Assembly (NCBI GenBank): GCA_013204495.1
Contig: JABMNQ010000168.1
Location: forward strand, 1-5,224
DNA length: 5,224 bases
Direction: 5' to 3'
Source: Candidatus Pelagibacter sp.
GTDB lineage: Bacteria > Pseudomonadota > Alphaproteobacteria > Pelagibacterales > Pelagibacteraceae
The translations under genes were made by a program, and so were the position numbers. Position 1 is the first letter of the stretch. Each line of letters starts with the position of its first letter. Under the pieces are notes generated by a model. That model did not search any database and had not been told where the DNA came from. It saw nothing but the letters and a program-made list of their open reading frames with translations. This document shows positions 1 to 5,224 of this stretch, piece by piece.

Positions 1-297
1 GGGTAATCCATGACAATCCCATCCTGGAACATACACGGAATCTTTTCCATCCATTTGATGAAATTTAACAATGATATCTTTTAAAATTTTATTTAAAGCT
101 GTACCCATGTGAATATTCCCATTTGCATATGGCGGCCCATCATGAAGGACGAATTTTTCTTTACCTTTATTAGATTTTCTTAATTCTTTATAAAGATCAA
201 TTTTTTTCCAATATTCTAAAATTTCAGGTTCTTTATTTTGCAAATTAGCTTTCATTGAGAAAGCAGTTTTTGGTAAATTTATATTTTCTTTGCTCAT
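1..297 (-). CDS. ileS: Isoleucyl-tRNA synthetase, N-terminal 99 codons (cut by left edge)
   Basis: Class I aminoacyl-tRNA synthetase that charges tRNA-Ile with isoleucine in the cytoplasm. The frame is open from the ATG at 297-295 to the window edge, giving 99 residues beginning [13 protein letters not shown]. Recognisable IleRS landmarks are [10 protein letters not shown] (residues 51-60), followed by the HIGH-motif region [18 protein letters not shown] (61-78), and [11 protein letters not shown] (89-99). The positions agree with E. coli IleRS, where HIGH is near residue 64. The last HIGH residue is Thr66 instead of His. The rest of the Rossmann fold, the CP1 editing domain, the KMSKS loop and the anticodon-binding domain lie outside the window. 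The start follows the ribF stop by 1 nt (TAAAATG) and lacks a Shine-Dalgarno sequence, which suggests translational coupling to ribF. Identification is secure. Confidence 0.96.
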   Translation of the reverse strand, partial: MSKENINLPKTAFSMKANLQNKEPEILEYWKKIDLYKELRKSNKGKEKFVLHDGPPYANGNIHMGTALNKILKDIIVKFHQMDGKDSVYVPGWDCHGLP

Positions 298-298
298 T

Positions 299-1216
299 TT
301 AACTTTTTTTTGCAACTTTTAAGTCACTTTGAATTTGTTTTTTTAACTGATCGACGTTTTTGAACTTCTTTTCTTTTCTTATAAATTTTGTGAACTCAAC
401 TGATAAGTACTTATTATAAAGATTTCCAGAAAAATTAAAAATATGAACTTCTAATAAAATTTTTTTCTGGTTAAAAGTTGGCCTATAGCCAAGATTTGCA
501 ATAGCTTTTAAAGATTTATTAGAGTTTTTTTGTTTCACTTTAACCGCATAAACTCCTGGCATCGCGATGACATAATCCTTGATATCTATGTTGCAGGTAG
601 GAAAGCCAATTTTTTTTCCTTGCTGTCTTCCTTTTTGAACAATTCCTTCAATTGACCAATTTCTACTTGATAGTTTGTTCGCTTTTTTTAAATTTCCCTT
701 TTCTAAAAGAGACCGAATATACGTTGATGAGATAATTTTTTTATTTAAGATTAGCGGTTGAGGTTTCACTATCTTGTAGTGATATTTTTTTTCATTTTTT
801 ATTAAATGCATAACATCTCCTTCTCTTTTATTGCCAAATCTAAAATTATTACTAACAAATATATATTGTGCTTCTAATTTTTTTGACAAAATTTCTCTGA
901 TAAAGAAATCAGACTTAATTGATGAAAATTTTTTATCAAACTTTTTAGTAATTATAAAATCAACACCCAGATCATCTAAGATTAGATTTTTCTGATTTAT
1001 GTTTGAAATTCTAAAGTTTTTAAAGCTTTTATTAAAAAACATTTTCGGCATCGGCTCAAATGTCATAACACCAATATTTAAATTAAATTTTTTTTTGTAA
1101 GTGTTGGCTAATCTAAATAATTTTTGGTGACCCAAGTGAACACCATCAAAATTTCCAATCAAGATAATTGATTTTTTATGTTTTTTTGAAACGTTAAAAT
1201 TTTTATATAGCTTCAT
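299..1216 (-). CDS. ribF: Bifunctional riboflavin kinase / FAD synthetase RibF
   Basis: Phosphorylates riboflavin to FMN and adenylates FMN to FAD, both in the cytoplasm. The 305 residues match the usual length of bacterial RibF. The N-terminal nucleotidyltransferase (FMN adenylyltransferase) domain shows [10 protein letters not shown] (21-30, containing HxGH), FEPMP (53-57, where most homologues have FEPHP), [11 protein letters not shown] (123-133) and ISSTYIR (162-168). The C-terminal flavokinase domain shows GFPTCNI (204-210), PGVYAV (220-225), NLGYRPTF (241-248) and LEVHI (255-259) with the probable catalytic Glu256. The protein is very lysine-rich and its coding strand has many A-runs, including A9 at 1096-1088, but the frame is intact. 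The ATG lies 3 nt after the stop of the upstream HAD gene and there is no Shine-Dalgarno sequence, so coupled translation is likely. ileS follows after 1 nt. Confidence 0.97.
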   Translation of the reverse strand: MKLYKNFNVSKKHKKSIILIGNFDGVHLGHQKLFRLANTYKKKFNLNIGVMTFEPMPKMFFNKSFKNFRISNINQKNLILDDLGVDFIITKKFDKKFSSIKSDFFIREILSKKLEAQYIFVSNNFRFGNKREGDVMHLIKNEKKYHYKIVKPQPLILNKKIISSTYIRSLLEKGNLKKANKLSSRNWSIEGIVQKGRQQGKKIGFPTCNIDIKDYVIAMPGVYAVKVKQKNSNKSLKAIANLGYRPTFNQKKILLEVHIFNFSGNLYNKYLSVEFTKFIRKEKKFKNVDQLKKQIQSDLKVAKKS

Positions 1217-1219
1217 ATT

Positions 1220-2038
1220 TTACCATTTTAATTCTGTTTGCATAAAATTTATAACGACTTCATATTTTTTTGAAACCACATCTATGCCTTCTTTTTCAAT
1301 TTCATCTCTATGAACGCCATTGGATATAATTAAAGAATCGTAATTTAAAATATTTGCTCCTTTAATATCTGTGTTTAAATTATCTCCAATCGATAAAACT
1401 TTTTTTCCATGATTATTAATTGCTTGATTGTAAACTTCAGGAAATGGTTTTCCAAAATATATAACCTTGCCTCCTAATTTTTCAAAAACAAGTGCTACAG
1501 ATCCCGCACATAATTCTCTTTTTTTACCCCTATCTACAATTAAGTCCGGATTTGTACATATCATTTTTTTATTTAAATGATCTTTAAATAGCTCTTTATA
1601 ATAATTTAAATTCTCACCCTGTTCTTCAAATAAGCCTGTGCAGAGCAAATATGTGCTTTCTTTAATATCAATGGTCTTATTTTTTTTAAAATCTATAAAT
1701 AAATCAAAATCTCTTGGTGGGCCAACGTGATAAAACTTTTCCTCTAGAGAATTTTTCTTTAAGTAATTTAATGAGGCCTCTCCAGATGAATAAACTTTTT
1801 CTCTTATTTCTTTACTCATACCCATTTTTTCTAAAAATGAATTTACGGTTTTGTTTGGCCTTGGTGCATTAGTTAAAAGAACATAATCCTTATTTACTTT
1901 AGTGATTTCCTCTAAAGCTTTAATTGCATTTTTATGAAGTGTTATTCCATTGTGAACAACACCCCATAAATCAATATAAAAGATATCATAATTCTTAACA
2001 ATTGACTTTAATCCATCATTATCTAAATTCTTAGTCAT
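1220..2038 (-). CDS. HAD-superfamily subfamily IIA hydrolase (TIGR01459-like), substrate unknown
   Basis: Haloacid dehalogenase-fold protein of 272 residues, probably a cytoplasmic phosphatase of unknown substrate. HAD motifs appear in order. Motif I is DLWGVVHNG (23-31) with the nucleophile Asp23. Motif II is LLTNAPRP (54-61). A cap region includes CTNPDLIVDRG (161-171). Motif III is Lys197 in GKPFPEVY (196-203). Motif IV is GDNLNTDIKGA (218-228). The second Asp of the classical DxD is Trp25; from memory, the form D-x-W-G-V-x-H-x-G is characteristic of the alphaproteobacterial TIGR01459 group, so this is probably a family trait rather than damage. It is the first gene of the minus-strand operon with ribF and ileS. 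The ATG at 2038-2036 is the only Met before motif I, so the start is firm, although the leader carries CCTCCC instead of a Shine-Dalgarno sequence. The call as subfamily IIA is confident; the reaction is not known. Confidence 0.9.
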   Translation of the reverse strand: MTKNLDNDGLKSIVKNYDIFYIDLWGVVHNGITLHKNAIKALEEITKVNKDYVLLTNAPRPNKTVNSFLEKMGMSKEIREKVYSSGEASLNYLKKNSLEEKFYHVGPPRDFDLFIDFKKNKTIDIKESTYLLCTGLFEEQGENLNYYKELFKDHLNKKMICTNPDLIVDRGKKRELCAGSVALVFEKLGGKVIYFGKPFPEVYNQAINNHGKKVLSIGDNLNTDIKGANILNYDSLIISNGVHRDEIEKEGIDVVSKKYEVVINFMQTELKW

Positions 2039-2108
2039 TATGGGAGGTATAGCTTATTAAAATCACAATTTCTCTGGTTTTTTGACCTACATATTTTTTT
2101 TACCAAAC

Positions 2109-2139
2109 CTTGAAATAGTTAAGCTAGTAGCTATATGAG
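2109..2139 (+). promoter_or_regulatory. Heat-shock (RpoH/sigma-32) promoter of groESL
   Basis: The -35 box CTTGAAA (2109-2115) is followed by GCTATATGAG (2130-2139). Read as CTTG-N17-GCTATATGAG, this fits the alphaproteobacterial heat-shock consensus as I recall it (CTTG-N17/18-CYTATNTNNG) at every specified position except the first C of the -10 box. A T8 tract at 2094-2101 lies just upstream and could act as an UP-like element. The expected start site near 2144-2147 would give a leader of only about 15 nt, with the AAGGAG at its centre. The position in front of a chaperonin operon supports heat-shock control. The exact start site is inferred. Confidence 0.75.
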
Positions 2140-2150
2140 TCGCATAATAA

Positions 2151-2156
2151 AAGGAG
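2151..2156 (+). promoter_or_regulatory. Shine-Dalgarno site of groES
   Basis: AAGGAG lies 4 nt before the ATG at 2161 and fixes the groES start. It is a strong site, unlike any of the three genes of the opposite operon. Confidence 0.9.
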
Positions 2157-2160
2157 ATTT

Positions 2161-2451
2161 ATGAAATTTAAACCGTTACACGATAGAGTTTTAATAGAAG
2201 TTTTAGACAGTAATGAAAAAACTGCTGGAGGAATAATTATCCCTGATACAGCTCAAGAAAAACCTCAAGAAGGTAAAATTATTGCTGTTGGTGGTGGTGC
2301 AAAAACTGAAGATGGAAAACTAATTCCAATGGATGTTAAAGTTGGTGACAAGGTTCTTTTTGGCAAATGGTCAGGAACTGAAATCAAAATAGATGGCAAG
2401 GAATACAGCATAATGAAAGAGTCTGACATTATGGGTATTTCAGGCAAATAA
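2161..2451 (+). CDS. groES: Co-chaperonin GroES (Hsp10)
   Basis: Seven-fold ring lid that caps the GroEL cavity and triggers release of the substrate protein for folding in the cytoplasm. At 96 residues it has the standard GroES length. It begins with the diagnostic [12 protein letters not shown] (3-14). The mobile loop that docks on GroEL spans about residues 17-33 ([17 protein letters not shown]), with the hydrophobic GroEL-contact tripeptide III (26-28). The family segments [10 protein letters not shown] (37-46), [15 protein letters not shown] (61-75) and [12 protein letters not shown] (82-93) follow. It is the first gene of the groESL operon, 23 nt before groEL, driven by the heat-shock promoter at 2109-2139. 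Nothing is missing or unusual in it. Confidence 0.99.
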   Translation: MKFKPLHDRVLIEVLDSNEKTAGGIIIPDTAQEKPQEGKIIAVGGGAKTEDGKLIPMDVKVGDKVLFGKWSGTEIKIDGKEYSIMKESDIMGISGK

Positions 2452-2456
2452 TTTAA

Positions 2457-4118
<1,662 letters not shown>

Positions 4119-4127
4119 TACGGTTCC

Positions 4128-4147
4128 ATCTAGAGAACACTCTAGAT
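4128..4147 (+). repeat. Perfect 8-bp inverted repeat after groEL
   Basis: ATCTAGAG (4128-4135), loop AACA (4136-4139), then CTCTAGAT (4140-4147) form a perfect 8-bp hairpin starting 9 nt after the groEL stop codon. There is no T-tract behind it, so it is not itself an intrinsic terminator. It may protect the mRNA 3' end from exonucleases or be part of a larger fold with the terminator. The role is inferred; the symmetry is seen directly. Confidence 0.7.
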
Positions 4148-4168
4148 ACAAATACTAAACAAAATTAG

Positions 4169-4202
4169 AACCCTCGGAATGAAAGTTTCGGGGGTTTTTT
4201 TT
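4169..4202 (+). terminator. Intrinsic terminator of groESL
   Basis: AACCCTCGGAA (4169-4179) pairs with TTTCGGGGGTT (4186-4196) as an 11-bp stem with two G-U wobbles around the 6-nt loop TGAAAG. An uninterrupted T8 tract (4195-4202) follows. The T-tract reaches the stop codon of the convergent gene at 4203-4201. In the other direction the same hairpin is followed by CTAATTTTGTTT, so it may also terminate the minus-strand transcript, but less strongly. Confidence 0.92.
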
Positions 4203-5224
4203 AATTCTTAATTACCTTATAAACTATTTTGTTCCAGTTATAATGTTGATCAATACTATTAACAATTAATATTCTTTTGTTATCCATATCAATTATCACT
4301 TGTTGACCGCCATAACCATCCATTGCAAAAATAACTCTATCTTTCATGCCTTTGTATGAAAAATGAATTTGACCACCATATTCATAAGTGGCAGCCGCTG
4401 AGTGTTTATTAGTTATTCTTGGATCTTTAACATTTTTCTTAACTCTGTTGTCATAGATGTTTCTTAAATAATCTCCAATACAACTATCTGAATGGTAATC
4501 ATTCATAATTGTTTTTGCTACTCTTAAATAATCCTCTGAAGTTGCAAAGAAAGTATACCTTTGACTGCCTTTTATAATATCTTTTGGAGACCAAGAAACT
4601 TTCATAAAGTGTACGGTATCTTTTACACCAGCATGATTAGTAAATATTTCTGTTAATAGTTTCTGATAGTTGTCTATACCAACTTTGTGTATGACATAAT
4701 TGATTGCAACCTGAGTTGACATTGCACTGTAATTATAAGGTGAGTTTTCTTTTTCCTTTTTTGAACCTCTGAAAAATCCCGTCATAGTCCATGCAACTGT
4801 TTTTGTATTGATTCTGTTCATTTCATCACCATGAACAAAACCATCACCTCTGAATTTTCTTTCACCTACATAATTTTGATCGCCGGCTTTCATGTTAAGT
4901 GCTTGTAATAAAGTACTATCTGCATATAGAGTATCATTTAAAACATCCCAATCATTCATTTTGGCATTTAGATCAATACCATACTTACAAACAGCATGAC
5001 CTATAACATATGAGATCATAGATTTTCCTACAGAATTTGACATTAATATATTTTTGTTCTTTTTAATCTCATCAGTATAATTTTTCTTATTGATAACAAT
5101 CTTACCGTTTTCAAATAATAGGTAATTAACTAATCCCGTTTTGTCTCTGTTATCTAATTGTTTTTGTACATATTGAGAAAGTTTATTATCAACCAATTCT
5201 GTTTCTAATTTTTGATAATTGTCA
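4201..5224 (-). CDS. Class C beta-lactamase-like serine hydrolase (COG1680 / 6-aminohexanoate-dimer hydrolase type), N-terminus cut by right edge
   Basis: Penicillin-binding-protein-fold serine hydrolase of unknown substrate. The frame stays open through the right edge. Residues DNYQKLETEL precede the TTG at 5196-5194, which is probably an internal Leu rather than the start; 340 complete codons are visible. Numbering from that Leu as residue 1, SVGK (55-58, codons 5034-5023) fits the catalytic SxxK. PYNYSAMSTQV (153-163) fits the second motif, with the probable catalytic Tyr156 in a Y-S-A-x-x-T-Q-V setting resembling NylB-type esterases. DGYGGQQVIIDMDNKRILIV (293-312) is the third motif, with GYGGQ in place of the KTG of true beta-lactamases. 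The lack of KTG argues for an esterase, amidase or peptidase rather than drug resistance. A signal peptide, if any, would lie outside the window. The gene is convergent with groEL and its stop touches that operon's terminator. Confidence 0.85.
   Translation of the reverse strand, partial: DNYQKLETELVDNKLSQYVQKQLDNRDKTGLVNYLLFENGKIVINKKNYTDEIKKNKNILMSNSVGKSMISYVIGHAVCKYGIDLNAKMNDWDVLNDTLYADSTLLQALNMKAGDQNYVGERKFRGDGFVHGDEMNRINTKTVAWTMTGFFRGSKKEKENSPYNYSAMSTQVAINYVIHKVGIDNYQKLLTEIFTNHAGVKDTVHFMKVSWSPKDIIKGSQRYTFFATSEDYLRVAKTIMNDYHSDSCIGDYLRNIYDNRVKKNVKDPRITNKHSAAATYEYGGQIHFSYKGMKDRVIFAMDGYGGQQVIIDMDNKRILIVNSIDQHYNWNKIVYKVIKN

Larger units (their letters stand above)
2039..2160. other. Divergent intergenic control region (HAD-ribF-ileS / groESL)
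   Basis: This 122-bp AT-rich gap separates the start codons of the minus-strand HAD gene and the plus-strand groES. The right half holds a heat-shock promoter and ribosome-binding site for groES. The left half must contain the promoter of the minus-strand operon, but only weak sigma-70-like boxes are visible there: a TTTAAT or TAATAA -10-like stretch around 2055-2064 on the minus strand without a good -35. No CIRCE element (TTAGCACTC-N9-GAGTGCTAA) is present, so HrcA control is not indicated. Confidence 0.8.

Noticed and set aside
2082..2087. TTGACC as a sigma-70 -35 box for groESL
   Set aside because: No TATAAT-like box lies 16-18 nt downstream, and the CTTG-N17-GCTATATGAG promoter closer to the gene is much better.
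2039..2160. CIRCE operator for HrcA
   Set aside because: No TTAGCACTC-N9-GAGTGCTAA-like inverted repeat is present; the AGCTAGTAGCT stretch at 2122-2132 is too short and does not match.
2265..2447. Minus-strand 60-codon open frame inside groES
   Set aside because: It lies wholly antisense to the well-conserved groES and has no recognisable motif or start signal.
4119..4168. tRNA or other known small RNA gene between groEL and the terminator
   Set aside because: There is a hairpin and GGTTC-like sequence, but no acceptor stem, anticodon arm or full T-arm can be built.
5194..5196. TTG as the start codon of the serine hydrolase gene
   Set aside because: The frame continues without a stop to the window edge (residues DNYQKLETE precede it), no Shine-Dalgarno site is seen there, and family members normally have more sequence before SxxK. 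It is more likely an internal Leu in a truncated gene.

Overview
The window looks like a core-genome segment of a low-GC, streamlined alphaproteobacterium, most likely of the SAR11/Pelagibacter type. That placement is inference. It rests on strongly AT-rich coding sequence with A/T-ending codons, intergenic gaps of 1-3 nt in one operon, an alphaproteobacterial-style heat-shock promoter in front of groESL with no CIRCE operator, and protein motifs of alphaproteobacterial flavour. No mobile element, CRISPR array, tRNA or rRNA is visible.

Layout. Positions 1-2038 hold a minus-strand operon, transcribed right to left. It starts with a HAD-superfamily subfamily IIA hydrolase (2038-1220), continues with ribF, the bifunctional riboflavin kinase/FAD synthetase (1216-299), and ends with the first 99 codons of ileS, isoleucyl-tRNA synthetase (297-1, running off the left edge). 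The genes are separated by 3 nt and 1 nt and none has a recognisable Shine-Dalgarno sequence, so translational coupling is likely. Positions 2039-2160 form a divergent control region. It carries a good heat-shock (RpoH) promoter for the plus-strand groES-groEL operon (2161-2451 and 2475-4118), whose genes both have strong AAGGAG ribosome-binding sites. After groEL come a perfect 8-bp inverted repeat and a strong intrinsic terminator (4169-4202). The T-tract of this terminator touches the stop codon of a convergent minus-strand gene for a class C beta-lactamase-like serine hydrolase. That gene fills the rest of the window and is cut by the right edge, so its true N-terminus is not visible.

How the genes work together. 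GroES and GroEL form one protein-folding machine and are co-transcribed under apparent heat-shock control. The HAD-ribF-ileS operon is a housekeeping cluster with no obvious shared pathway: RibF makes FMN and FAD, IleRS charges tRNA-Ile, and the HAD protein's substrate is unknown. The serine hydrolase is convergent and probably functionally unrelated.

I do not see a clearly new biological system here. The points most worth a second look are the HMGT variant of the IleRS HIGH motif, a possible alternative RNA fold between groEL and its terminator, and a CCUCCC tract directly before the HAD gene start codon.
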